Both the position numbers and the translations under genes were made by a program. This document shows, piece after piece, positions 9,220 to 16,431 of a DNA stretch of 64,000 nt. Within the stretch, counting starts at the first letter, position 1, and each line of letters starts with the position of its first letter. The notes beneath the pieces are model-generated. The model had not been told where the DNA came from. It saw only the letters and a list, made by a program, of their open reading frames with translations, and did no database searches. The stretch comes from Mammaliicoccus sciuri (GTDB lineage: Bacteria; Bacillota; Bacilli; Staphylococcales; Staphylococcaceae): NCBI RefSeq assembly GCF_002901825.1, contig NZ_PPQD01000030.1, positions 126,341 through 190,340 on the forward strand. Reading direction: 5' to 3'.

Positions 9220-9809
9220 GTATCTGATAAAATAATCTGATTAAGTTTTTCTTTTCCTATCACTTTTCTAAGCATAAAGAATTGATAATAACTTAAATGT
9301 TGAATTAACTTTTGATATTTATAAATATCATCTTGTCTCAGTTCATGATATAGCTTATACATCATTTGAATTTCCGGTCGCAAATACTTCACATCATGTT
9401 CTAAACTATGGAAATATATTTTATAATCTTCCACTTCTATATTGTGATCATGACTAAATTGCCATTTCTCATCTTTCGTTTCATATATATAAACTTTAAG
9501 AATTTTACATTCGTTCTTCTTATTATAAATATAATATTTCTTATATTCTCCAAGTTCTTCAACAGTAATTTCTTTTAGTTCATTCAATGGTGTCTCAACT
9601 ACTATTTGATAATGGCGTTCTAAAAAGTAGTTTGCTAAAGTAAGCACCTCTTCTCTGCTTACTGTTATGCTCATGATTTCCTTAGTGTGCGTATATTCAT
9701 TCAAAAATAAATCAATCGCACTTTGTCCACAAACAATATATTGAAATGGATAGTCAGACATTAACTGTTTTAGTTCATCTATAGATAAATATTGTTCGTT
9801 TCCTTCCAA
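9216..9809 (-). CDS. Degenerate nucleotidyltransferase-like protein, 197 aa
   Basis: The order of elements resembles small nucleotidyltransferase-fold proteins of the aminoglycoside nucleotidyltransferase / AbiEii type: IVCGQSAIDLFL near residue 26 (family GGXAIDL), then THTKEIMSITVSREE near 42 where active enzymes carry R-x-H-x-D-[IL]-D, and RPEIQMMYKLYHELRQDD near 148 (family LxPEXXLLxKxxxxRxKD). The metal-binding DxD pair is not visible (MSI instead), so catalytic activity is doubtful. It starts with TTG at 9809 supported by AGGAGG 8 nt upstream; no better ATG exists. A near-consensus cre site lies upstream at 9825-9838. Soluble, no signal peptide. Family assignment is an inference from motif order. 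Confidence 0.5.
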   Translation of the reverse strand: MEGNEQYLSIDELKQLMSDYPFQYIVCGQSAIDLFLNEYTHTKEIMSITVSREEVLTLANYFLERHYQIVVETPLNELKEITVEELGEYKKYYIYNKKNECKILKVYIYETKDEKWQFSHDHNIEVEDYKIYFHSLEHDVKYLRPEIQMMYKLYHELRQDDIYKYQKLIQHLSYYQFFMLRKVIGKEKLNQIILSDT

Positions 9810-9824
9810 TATAGCTACCTCCTA

Positions 9825-9838
9825 CGAAAGCGTTTTCA
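9825..9838. promoter_or_regulatory. Near-consensus CcpA (cre) site
   Basis: CGAAAGCGTTTTCA differs at one position from TGWAANCGNTNWCA. It lies 15 bp upstream of the TTG start at 9809, next to the SD, where bound CcpA would block transcription. Confidence 0.4.
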
Positions 9839-9890
9839 TTCATTTTCATTCTAACAGTTTTGTCATTATTATCCAATAGATAATTGTTTA

Positions 9891-10220
9891 TTATTCTTTA
9901 CGATTTAGTGAATCTTCTTTTGAAAATCCATTTGGATATCTATTTTTAAGTTTTTCAATATTTAATTGACCAATTTCATCTAAATCTACATCAAGAGCTG
10001 AAGCGCAACATGCGATATACCAAAGTACATCACCTAGTTCTTTCTTTAATGCTTCTTTGTCTAATTCATGACCATGAAATACGTATTTCTTAACGACATC
10101 TGCAACTTCACCAGATTCTCCTGTTAATCCTAATGCACCATTAATCAAGCTTTTATCAGGATCTCTTTTAACATCAGACATTGTTCTTAATGCAAGGTTT
10201 TGATATTCATTTAAATCCAT
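9891..10220 (-). CDS. MazG-like nucleotide pyrophosphohydrolase
   Basis: This 109-residue all-alpha NTP pyrophosphohydrolase probably hydrolyses (d)NTPs to monophosphates and sanitises the nucleotide pool. The Mg-binding pattern is visible: LTGESGEVADVVKK near residue 32 (ExxE) and KKELGDVLWYIA near 60 (ExxD). It starts 4 bp after the stop of the upstream dehydrogenase gene, with AAGGGG as SD inside that gene's last codons, so the two are co-transcribed. Substrate unknown. Confidence 0.85.
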   Translation of the reverse strand: MDLNEYQNLALRTMSDVKRDPDKSLINGALGLTGESGEVADVVKKYVFHGHELDKEALKKELGDVLWYIACCASALDVDLDEIGQLNIEKLKNRYPNGFSKEDSLNRKE

Positions 10221-10224
10221 TGTA

Positions 10225-11109
10225 TTACCCCTTTTTAATGTGATCTTTTAATAATTGAATAACAGATTGAGTACCATTATCTTCAAAACCTGCTTCACTT
10301 AGTGCATCATATACTTCTTTGGCTTTTAATAATCCAGGCATATATAAGTCTCTTTTTTCACTTTCTTCTATCGCAATTCTCATATCTTTAATGAAATGTT
10401 TAACATAAAATCCTGGTGCATAGTCTCCTTTAACCATTCTTGGCCCTAAATTGGATAATGACCAACTACCTGCTGCACCGTGTTCAATAGAACTGAACAC
10501 TTTATCTATATTTAATCCCGCTTCTTCAGCATATATAATGGCTTCTGCTACACCTAACATACCTGCTGCGATTGCAATTTGATTAGCAAGTTTCGTATGT
10601 TGTCCATTGCCACTTTTACCTTGATAGACGACATTTTGTCCAATAACATTAAAAATATCTTCAACTTGATTAAATACTTCTTCATCTCCACCGACCATAA
10701 TGGTTAATGTAGCATTTTTCGCACCGACATCACCACCAGAAACGGGTGCATCTAAACTGTTAATATTTTTTGTTTTTGCTTCATTATAAATTCTCTCTGC
10801 AAGAGCAGGACTTGAAGTTGTCATATCTATAATAGTTGTGCCTTCTTTAGCATGGTTTATAATCCCACTTTCATCTAAATAAATAGATTCAACATCTTTA
10901 GGATAACCAACTATAGATATAATCACATCACTAGTCTTAGATAAATCTGCAATAGTGTCACACCAAGTCGCGCCGATTTCTACCAATTCATCTGCTTTAG
11001 ATTTCGTTCTATTATAAACGTTTACTTCATAGCCTTTATTAATTAAGTGTGTTGCCATAGATTTTCCCATAACGCCTGTACCTACAAAACCGATTGTTTT
11101 TTTAGTCAT
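10225..11109 (-). CDS. 3-hydroxyisobutyrate dehydrogenase family NAD(P)-dependent oxidoreductase
   Basis: This 294-residue beta-hydroxyacid dehydrogenase has the N-terminal IGFVGTGVMGKSMATHL Rossmann signature, followed by the NADP-leaning YNRTKSK. The substrate motif DAPVSGGDVGA is near residue 119, and the catalytic Lys lies in GNGQHTKLANQ near 167. The second, all-alpha domain covers about residues 165-294. These enzymes oxidise small 3-hydroxyacids or reduce succinic or glyoxylic semialdehyde. Operon with the MazG-like gene. Substrate cannot be told from the sequence. Confidence 0.9.
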   Translation of the reverse strand: MTKKTIGFVGTGVMGKSMATHLINKGYEVNVYNRTKSKADELVEIGATWCDTIADLSKTSDVIISIVGYPKDVESIYLDESGIINHAKEGTTIIDMTTSSPALAERIYNEAKTKNINSLDAPVSGGDVGAKNATLTIMVGGDEEVFNQVEDIFNVIGQNVVYQGKSGNGQHTKLANQIAIAAGMLGVAEAIIYAEEAGLNIDKVFSSIEHGAAGSWSLSNLGPRMVKGDYAPGFYVKHFIKDMRIAIEESEKRDLYMPGLLKAKEVYDALSEAGFEDNGTQSVIQLLKDHIKKG

Positions 11110-11198
11110 TTGAATTCCTCCTGCATATTTTAATCATATAAACATTATACAGATTTATCAGAAAAATCTAAACAAACACACTTAGTCTTTTAGCTTAA

Positions 11199-11363
11199 AT
11201 TAATCATTATAAAGCAGAAAGGAGACAAAAATATGAAGGCGAATTAACAAACCCTGAAAAAGCTTCATTAACTGCATTAGAAAAAGGAACATACAATGGT
11301 CCAGAACAACCTGAACTATTCTATAACGCATTAGTTCAAATACAACAACAATATGCACAATAA
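11199..11363 (+). pseudogene. Remnant of a small gene (3' part only)
   Basis: A plausible 44-codon C-terminal tail (reading ...ELTNPEKASLTALEKG ... NALVQIQQQYAQ, stop at 11361-11363) has no start codon in its frame, which opens only at 11199 after a TAA. A strong SD, AAAGGAGA, stands just before it, but its ATG at 11233 is in another frame and stops after four codons. This pattern suggests a small gene that lost its front through a frame-shifting deletion. No family recognised. A terminator follows immediately, as expected for a once-functional gene. Confidence 0.4.
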
Positions 11364-11365
11364 TT

Positions 11366-11413
11366 AAAAAGCGTGGGATAGAAATCAAATGATTTCACAT
11401 CCACACGCTTTTT
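11366..11413. terminator. Bidirectional terminator, GTGGGATAGAAATC type
   Basis: AAAGCGTGGGATAGAAATCA pairs with the facing arm TGATTTCACATCCACACGCTTT with two bulges, and TTTTTT follows. It resembles the hairpin at 50514-50566 in its core (GGGA-AGAAATC), suggesting a dispersed terminator family. Confidence 0.75.
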
Positions 11414-11985
11414 TAATTCAATATATATTGCTTAATTTGTTCGATAAAATAATCTTTCATTTCATTTATAATCCACTCATCTGGCATACCATCTAATGTT
11501 GTCTTCCAATTCGTATGAATTTCTAATGAACGATGCGGACATTCAGTTTCACTAAACTCCAAATGTAATCTAACAGTATCACGATTAGGTGTTAAATTAT
11601 AATCAATCATATCTGAAGCGATTGCTCTTAATGTTTCCTGCTCATTTAATAAAAATTCTTCATCCGTACTTGAGAGAGATTCTAATACTTCATAACCTAA
11701 ATATTGTTCATTACCTATTGAATTAGCGGTATGCCATGCAATACGCTCAGTATCAATCGCTTGCCATTGTTGATTTCTATCGATGTAATAATGCGCGATA
11801 CCTTGGACATATCTTTCTTCAGGTGCGTCTATTAATACTTCACGCCATTCATTAGCATTTAACTCACTTGCATCGTTATGGATCACAACACCTAGTAAAG
11901 GTTGCTTTCTTTTGTCCATTTCATAATGGATATAATCATTTTGTGAAACGATAATAATCCTCCCCTTTTCAATGCTTTTATTCAT
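11413..11985 (-). CDS. Amidase_2 (PGRP-fold) N-acetylmuramoyl-L-alanine amidase
   Basis: A single zinc amidase domain of 190 residues that would cleave the bond between MurNAc and L-alanine. Zinc ligands can be placed as His36 (VVIHNDAS), His141 and Cys149 (LHLEFSETECPHRS); the eight-residue spacing of the last two matches T7 lysozyme (His122, Cys130). No signal peptide, SH3b or other wall-binding domain is present, and no holin is nearby, so export is unexplained. The ATG at 11985 has no SD, while AAGGGGAGG occurs inside codons 7-9 ahead of only ATT/ATC codons. It could be a stray phage-type endolysin domain or a cytoplasmic recycling amidase. Confidence 0.8.
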   Translation of the reverse strand: MNKSIEKGRIIIVSQNDYIHYEMDKRKQPLLGVVIHNDASELNANEWREVLIDAPEERYVQGIAHYYIDRNQQWQAIDTERIAWHTANSIGNEQYLGYEVLESLSSTDEEFLLNEQETLRAIASDMIDYNLTPNRDTVRLHLEFSETECPHRSLEIHTNWKTTLDGMPDEWIINEMKDYFIEQIKQYILN

Positions 11986-12077
11986 TTTAACACATTAAAA
12001 TATTTTATTTAAAATTGTTTATCAATCGTTATACATGGTATTGTAATAAAAGGTACAATACAGGAGGTATAATGATT

Positions 12078-13001
12078 ATGACACAACATTTTCATAGAGG
12101 AATTTTATTTTACCACGAAGCTGCTGGCCAAGGTAATATATATAAAGAACTCGGACAAGTTACAGAAAATTTAACTCAGCTTTGTGATGAATTAACAATA
12201 AAATTAAGTAAAGAAGAAGGACAAATTCGTTCTTATTGTAAAACATTAGCTGCCGATACAAACGAACAAGCTTATGATGTTATTTTTATACTAGGCGGCG
12301 ATGGAACTTTAAATGAATTAATAAATGGTGTCGTAGAAAATAATCTCCAAATACCCATTGGTGTCTTACCTGGTGGAACATTCAATGATTTCACAAAGAC
12401 TTTAAATATATCTCAAAAACCAATGCAAGCTTCTCAAGATTTATTATCGAGTCAAATTAAGTCATTTGATGTATTAGATGTCAATGGTACCTATGCACTT
12501 AACTTTGCAGGTATTGGTTTAATGGTTCAAAACGCTGAAAATGTTGAATCCAACCAAAAAGAATTATTAGGTAAATTCAGTTATATTTTTTCTACAATCA
12601 AAACGGTAGCTAACCCAGAAATTTATCAATATAAATTAACAGCTGATAACAAAACATATTCAGGAGAAACATCAATGATTTTGATTGCGAATGGTCAACA
12701 TGTTGGTGGTAGTAGAATTCCTTTAGAAGATTTATCACCTAATGACGGTAAAATGAATATATTTATTTTTGACAAACAAAATTTCAGTATCATCAATGAC
12801 TTCTTTAAAGTAAAAGATAGCATGAATTGGAATGAGATTAGTGACAGCATACAACATATATCATGTGAATCAGCAACGTTATCTACTGATCCATCAGCCA
12901 AATTAGATATAGACGGTGAAATTCTATTCGAAACGCCTGTTGAAATAAAAATATTACGTGACCAAGTTAAATTGTTCTATGTAGATTTGAATAATGCATA
13001 A
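12078..13001 (+). CDS. Diacylglycerol kinase (DagK/YegS/BmrU) family lipid kinase
   Basis: Soluble lipid kinase, probably phosphorylating diacylglycerol or a related lipid. The nucleotide motif FILGGDGTLNELING is near residue 70, and LPGGTFNDFTKTL near 97 is the family's second motif. GGSRIPLEDLSPNDGKMN near 212 follows the family's DP-x-DG region. The frame is open from 12015, but AGGAGG (12062-12067) favours ATG 12078 (10-nt spacer) or 12072 (4-nt); 12078 gives the N-terminus MTQHFHRGILFYHE, which fits staphylococcal relatives. Single gene with its own terminator, divergent from the amidase. It is a paralogue-like form and not necessarily the main DgkB. Confidence 0.85.
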   Translation: MTQHFHRGILFYHEAAGQGNIYKELGQVTENLTQLCDELTIKLSKEEGQIRSYCKTLAADTNEQAYDVIFILGGDGTLNELINGVVENNLQIPIGVLPGGTFNDFTKTLNISQKPMQASQDLLSSQIKSFDVLDVNGTYALNFAGIGLMVQNAENVESNQKELLGKFSYIFSTIKTVANPEIYQYKLTADNKTYSGETSMILIANGQHVGGSRIPLEDLSPNDGKMNIFIFDKQNFSIINDFFKVKDSMNWNEISDSIQHISCESATLSTDPSAKLDIDGEILFETPVEIKILRDQVKLFYVDLNNA

Positions 13002-13004
13002 TTA

Positions 13005-13042
13005 AAACCCGCTTCACTGAACATATACAGTGAAGCGGGTTT
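13005..13042 (+). terminator. Intrinsic terminator
   Basis: A 15-bp perfect stem (AAACCCGCTTCACTG and its complement) with an 8-nt loop, ending in GGGTTTTTCG. Confidence 0.85.
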
Positions 13043-13107
13043 TTCGAAAAATTATTTATAATGATATCTAGAGTTTTAAAAACTTAATAAAAGCATTTCA
13101 CAACTTG

Positions 13108-13311
13108 CTATGCTTGAATATTACCATGTTCATCAGATGGTCTAAACAATGCAAATATAGCACTGAAGAATGCGATAACATGTGGAATCCCTGTCCAACA
13201 GAATGCTAAGTGTAATAGTCCAACAACTGGTTTTTGTGCATAAAATTTATGAACGCCAAAGTTTCCTAATAACACAGCTAATGCGATATAAATCCATTTA
13301 TTTACGAGCAT
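13108..13311 (-). CDS. TM2 domain membrane protein, 67 aa
   Basis: A short membrane protein with two hydrophobic segments (about residues 5-19 and 28-58) and the TM2-domain signature LLGNFGVHKFYAQKPVVGLLHL. TM2 proteins occur widely in bacteria; their function is mostly unknown. AAGGAGG precedes the ATG by 7 nt. It stands alone. Confidence 0.8.
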   Translation of the reverse strand: MLVNKWIYIALAVLLGNFGVHKFYAQKPVVGLLHLAFCWTGIPHVIAFFSAIFALFRPSDEHGNIQA

Positions 13312-13420
13312 AATATCCCTCCTTCAACTATAAATATTATTATAGTCTCTCTATAGATATATTACCCAAATATAAACGAACAAAATCAGTAATAGTATGA
13401 CAATTTTGTCACTTATCAAT

Positions 13421-13458
13421 AAAAAAGCTGCCTCAAGTTTTAAAACTTGTCGACAGCT
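13421..13458 (-). terminator. Terminator of the 13466 gene
   Basis: On the minus strand AGCTG...CAAGTTTT pairs with AAAACTTG...CAGCT (two internal mismatches) and is followed by TTTTTT. Confidence 0.75.
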
Positions 13459-13465
13459 AAATGCA

Positions 13466-13675
13466 TTAGTTACCTAAATAGTCATTAAAATCAGCAATAA
13501 ATTGATCTTTGTTCTGTGCTGAAGGATATTGTAATCCACCTAAAATAATAGATTGGCTACTTATTGTAATAAAGTCATAATCAATGGAATGTCTCAAAAA
13601 TATATTTTTTGCTTCTTCTTGATTGTATTTATTCTCTAAATTCTCAAATACGATAATCTTTTTATCAAAAAACAT
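13466..13675 (-). CDS. Hypothetical protein, 69 aa
   Basis: Small soluble protein that I do not recognise. The start at 13675 (MFFDKKIIVFENLE) has GGAGG 5 nt upstream and is preferred to the in-frame GTG or longer starts up to 13687. The pattern of alternating strand and helix (FDKKIIVFENL, helix with NQEEAKNIFLRH, DFITISSQSIILGG, then a C-terminal helix) would suit a compact alpha/beta fold. Own terminator; no conserved partner visible. Confidence 0.65.
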   Translation of the reverse strand: MFFDKKIIVFENLENKYNQEEAKNIFLRHSIDYDFITISSQSIILGGLQYPSAQNKDQFIADFNDYLGN

Positions 13676-13829
13676 AACTGCCTCCAAAAAACTTAATATA
13701 TAAATACTACAAAACTATATTAAGCGAATCTAGAGGGAATTGATGTAAATGCTTATTAATAATGTATTATTACATATATTTTATAGATTTACAGAACAAA
13801 TTTAAATGTTTTTAAATGATTATGATTGA

Positions 13830-13994
13830 TTATGAATTTTTGATAAACTCTTTCTCTAAATGATCCATCATGTTCTGGGCTTTTTTTAATCCTGGAGATT
13901 CGTTTTCTTCTTCCATTTGTTCGAGTTCCACTATATTAAATTGTACTTCTTTTTTTAAAGTGTCCCACATTTTTTGATATACACGTTCTTCCAT
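13830..13994 (-). CDS. Small acidic helical protein, 54 aa
   Basis: A short ORF with a textbook start: AAGGAGG, 9-nt spacer, ATG at 13994. The product begins MEERVYQKMWDTLKKEV and is highly charged (glutamate-rich, including EQMEEENES), predicted almost entirely alpha-helical with a possible short coiled coil and no membrane segment. The stop is TAA at 13832-13830. It fills the centre of the otherwise empty 13.7-14.1 kb gap. Family unknown. The strong SD and codon usage are the evidence that it is real. Confidence 0.6.
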   Translation of the reverse strand: MEERVYQKMWDTLKKEVQFNIVELEQMEEENESPGLKKAQNMMDHLEKEFIKNS

Positions 13995-14082
13995 TTTATT
14001 CAGCCTCCTTAAAATCTACTTTCTATATAATATTTACCCTTTTCAAAGTTACACAATCATCATTATACTTTAGATTGGTAAA

Positions 14083-14451
14083 TCAATGTAAAATAGTAGA
14101 TTCTAATAAATACTTTTGATTATATTTCACAGCAAGCTTGTATATAAATGTGATTAAACATTGGTATTGAATTTCATTTTCTTGATATTGAAATTTATAC
14201 TTCAAATATTGGTTACGTTCTTCTTCAGTAGCAATTTTCTTAAAATACCCCCACATATGATCATAAGTGTTGATGATTGAACCTTTAGTCGGAACAATGG
14301 CTTTAGCATCATCAATCATACTTTGTAAATCGTCATATGAGATATCTCCCTTTAAAGCCTCTCTTATATCTAAATATGACTTTTGACTATGCATCATGAC
14401 ATTATATTTTTCATGTCTCCATAATTTTTCAATATCTGACCTTTTACGCAT
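14083..14451 (-). CDS. YbgA-like (DUF1722) protein
   Basis: A 122-residue protein whose pattern fits the DUF1722/YbgA family: LWRHEKYNVMMHSQKSYLDI at residues 10-29, NTYDHMWGYFKKIATEEERN near 60 (family N-x-x-x-H-x-x-GYF) and a closing YKFQYQENEI stretch. YbgA of E. coli is encoded beside photolyase, so a link to DNA repair is often supposed, without proof. Here it starts 4 bp after a pyrimidine-dimer-glycosylase-like gene, so the two are translationally linked. The family usually appears as a C-terminal domain or a stand-alone ~150-residue protein; this one is somewhat short. Confidence 0.7.
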   Translation of the reverse strand: MRKRSDIEKLWRHEKYNVMMHSQKSYLDIREALKGDISYDDLQSMIDDAKAIVPTKGSIINTYDHMWGYFKKIATEEERNQYLKYKFQYQENEIQYQCLITFIYKLAVKYNQKYLLESTILH

Positions 14452-14455
14452 GTTA

Positions 14456-14929
14456 TCACCTACTTATATTACACCGAGGTGCAATTTTATCTTCTGTCCA
14501 TTTCATAAATAATAATTTTTCATATTCTAAATAAGCTTGATCATTCATTAATTTCATTTCACCATAAACAAATATAGGTGGTAATTTTTCAGCAGAAAAT
14601 GCGCCATCTTTAATACCTTTATCTATCATATCACCCATTTGAGAAATTTGATGTTCAAAGTCTTTAGACCTTTTCCCACCTCTTCTTCTATGTTCTTTAT
14701 CCATATCTAATAATAAGTGATAAGTGTCCTCTAAATACGGATAGCCATCATTAAAAACATGCTTTACAATAGGATGACTTAAATAACGTGTATTACCTTC
14801 AATATATTCTAGCTTCGCTAAACATACATTAATGATTTGATAAAGTTCTAATACTTGTTTAGAAAGACGGCGGTTATCTAAAAATTTTGCACTTATTTGA
14901 TGATTCTCATGAACTCTAAAAATTTGCAT
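14456..14929 (-). CDS. Pyrimidine dimer DNA glycosylase-like protein (Pyr_excise family)
   Basis: A 157-residue protein resembling the Pyr_excise (PF03013) / MSMEG_6728-like family: MQIFRVHENHQISAKFLDNR at the N-terminus, RLSKQVLELYQII near residue 20, HPIVKHVFNDGYPYLEDTYH near 50, and MDKEHRRRGGKRSKD near 75. The family relates to T4 endonuclease V, which removes UV pyrimidine dimers by glycosylase/AP-lyase action. Activity in this subfamily is inferred only. It is the first gene of a pair with the YbgA-like gene. No LexA box was found upstream. Confidence 0.65.
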   Translation of the reverse strand: MQIFRVHENHQISAKFLDNRRLSKQVLELYQIINVCLAKLEYIEGNTRYLSHPIVKHVFNDGYPYLEDTYHLLLDMDKEHRRRGGKRSKDFEHQISQMGDMIDKGIKDGAFSAEKLPPIFVYGEMKLMNDQAYLEYEKLLFMKWTEDKIAPRCNISR

Positions 14930-14947
14930 TGCGTAATTCCTCTCTCA

Positions 14948-15688
14948 TTATTTAACAATCATGATGATACCGAAGCAAATCAATAACATATAAATATATT
15001 TAATTAAAGCACGTTGATCAATTTTAGTATTGATGATATGACCCAGCCATAATGTAAGGATTATAAGTGGTAAAATTGCCAATAACAAATACCAAAGTGA
15101 TATTGACCAAAATCCTGAAACACCGTGACTAAAGACAATAAAACAACCTGTAATAAAAAAATGTACTTGTGAAATGTTTTTTAAATCTGTTACATGCCAT
15201 TTTTTTAAAGTTCCATATATAATAATCGGTACACCGTGACTATTATATGCACTACCTAAAACACCTGAAACAATACCTGCAATATAGTCATAAAACTTTG
15301 GAATATTCAATTTAACTTGGTATATATTCTTATAATAATTAATAAGATTAATAGCACCGTACAATAATATAAATACCCCTAAAAATTTAATAATCACATC
15401 TTCATTTGCCCATTTAACAATTATGATTCCAATCGGTGTCCCAATAATAGAACCAATTAACAAACGTTTAATAATAGACCAATCTAGATTGCCACGGCTT
15501 CTAATAAACACAGGAAAAGCCACTAATAACCCAACAATTGCCACCACAGAAATAGACAATTTAAAATCTAAATTTAATAAAGCGAGTAATGGCATCGTGA
15601 CTAAAGCCTCACCAAAACCAAACACAATTCTTACCATTGCCCCCAGTAGAATTGAAAAAATAACGAGTGTCCAAATTGTAATATCCAT
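14948..15688 (-). CDS. TauE/SafE family anion exporter
   Basis: This 246-residue membrane protein has about eight hydrophobic segments and the family's repeated motif, seen as MVRIVFGFGEALVTMPLLAL near the N-terminus and AGIVSGVLGSAYNSHGVPII near residue 137. Family members move sulfite, sulfonates or other organic anions; the substrate here is unknown. The start at 15688 (MDITIWT) has AAAGGGGA 6 nt upstream and replaces the longer frame from 15724. A hairpin with a T tract lies in its leader. Confidence 0.85.
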   Translation of the reverse strand: MDITIWTLVIFSILLGAMVRIVFGFGEALVTMPLLALLNLDFKLSISVVAIVGLLVAFPVFIRSRGNLDWSIIKRLLIGSIIGTPIGIIIVKWANEDVIIKFLGVFILLYGAINLINYYKNIYQVKLNIPKFYDYIAGIVSGVLGSAYNSHGVPIIIYGTLKKWHVTDLKNISQVHFFITGCFIVFSHGVSGFWSISLWYLLLAILPLIILTLWLGHIINTKIDQRALIKYIYMLLICFGIIMIVK

Positions 15689-15713
15689 AGAATCCCCTTT
15701 AATATGTTTATAA

Positions 15714-15745
15714 AATAAAAACACCTTCTAAACATTAGAAAGTGT
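15714..15745 (-). promoter_or_regulatory. Hairpin with T tract in the tauE leader (possible attenuator)
   Basis: On the minus strand ACACTTTCTAA / TTAGAAGGTGT (one mismatch) with a 3-nt loop is followed by TTTTATTTTA, ending about 26 nt before the TauE start codon. A TATAAT at roughly 15780 would start transcription some 30-40 nt before it. A terminator inside a leader implies conditional readthrough; alternatively it ends a short RNA. Confidence 0.4.
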
Positions 15746-15907
15746 CAAAATCTCATTAATATTCTACTTCCATTATACCTTTTTTAAGAACTAAAAAATA
15801 TGAAAATGGTTTAAAAACAAGGGAATACTAGAATATTTCAACATCGTATTTAATAGTTCAATCTTTGTTATAATCAATTATGAAAAGTCATATAAGGAGG
15901 TTTGCAA

Positions 15908-16369
15908 TTGTTTGATTCAATTGAATTAATAAAAAACTATTTTAATGATGAACCAATTGAAGACTACAAATTTGAAGAACTTAATATTAAATATGAAGCT
16001 TGTAGTTTTCAAATTCAAAATATTACTTATAGAAGTAGACGAGCTAAAAAGACAGCTAATAAAAAAGGTTATTTTGTCGTATTTTGGGTTAAAGATCAAA
16101 ATGATCAAAACAGACCTTATACATATTCCGAAACACCGGATAAACTCATCATAGCTATATTAGATAACAATAAAAAAGGGCTATTTATTTTTCCTAAAGA
16201 TATTCTACTTAAGCAGAAAATCATTAGTAATCATGAAATAAAGGGAAAAATGGCAATGAGAGTTTACCCACCTTGGGAAAATCCTTTAAATAAAACTGCT
16301 AGTCAAACTCAAAATTGGCAAAAAGAATTTTTCGTAGATTTATCTAACTTATCATTTATTACCTCTTAA
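15908..16369 (+). CDS. mepB: MepB family protein
   Basis: The sequence follows the MepB family: ACSFQIQNITYRSRRAKKT near residue 38, GYFVVFWVKDQ, and the C-terminal RVYPPWENPLNKTASQTQ block. S. aureus mepB lies with mepR and mepA (a multidrug regulator and MATE pump), but neither is present here; its function is unknown. The start is set at TTG 15908, 7 nt after AGGAGG (15895-15900); an in-frame TTG at 15902 is too close to it. A TATAAT at 15869-15874 precedes it. Length about 153 residues, normal. Confidence 0.8.
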   Translation: MFDSIELIKNYFNDEPIEDYKFEELNIKYEACSFQIQNITYRSRRAKKTANKKGYFVVFWVKDQNDQNRPYTYSETPDKLIIAILDNNKKGLFIFPKDILLKQKIISNHEIKGKMAMRVYPPWENPLNKTASQTQNWQKEFFVDLSNLSFITS

Positions 16370-16431
16370 CTTGTATATACAAGTTTAACAAGATATAATA
16401 TGTTCATATTCATATAAAGGGGAATTATGAT

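Noticed and set aside
11200-11388. 62-codon minus-strand frame over the small-gene remnant
   Set aside because: It reads through a terminator hairpin and its sequence looks like antisense of the plus-strand tail; no SD.
15945-16154. 69-codon frame inside mepB
   Set aside because: Internal to a well-supported gene in another frame, without an SD.
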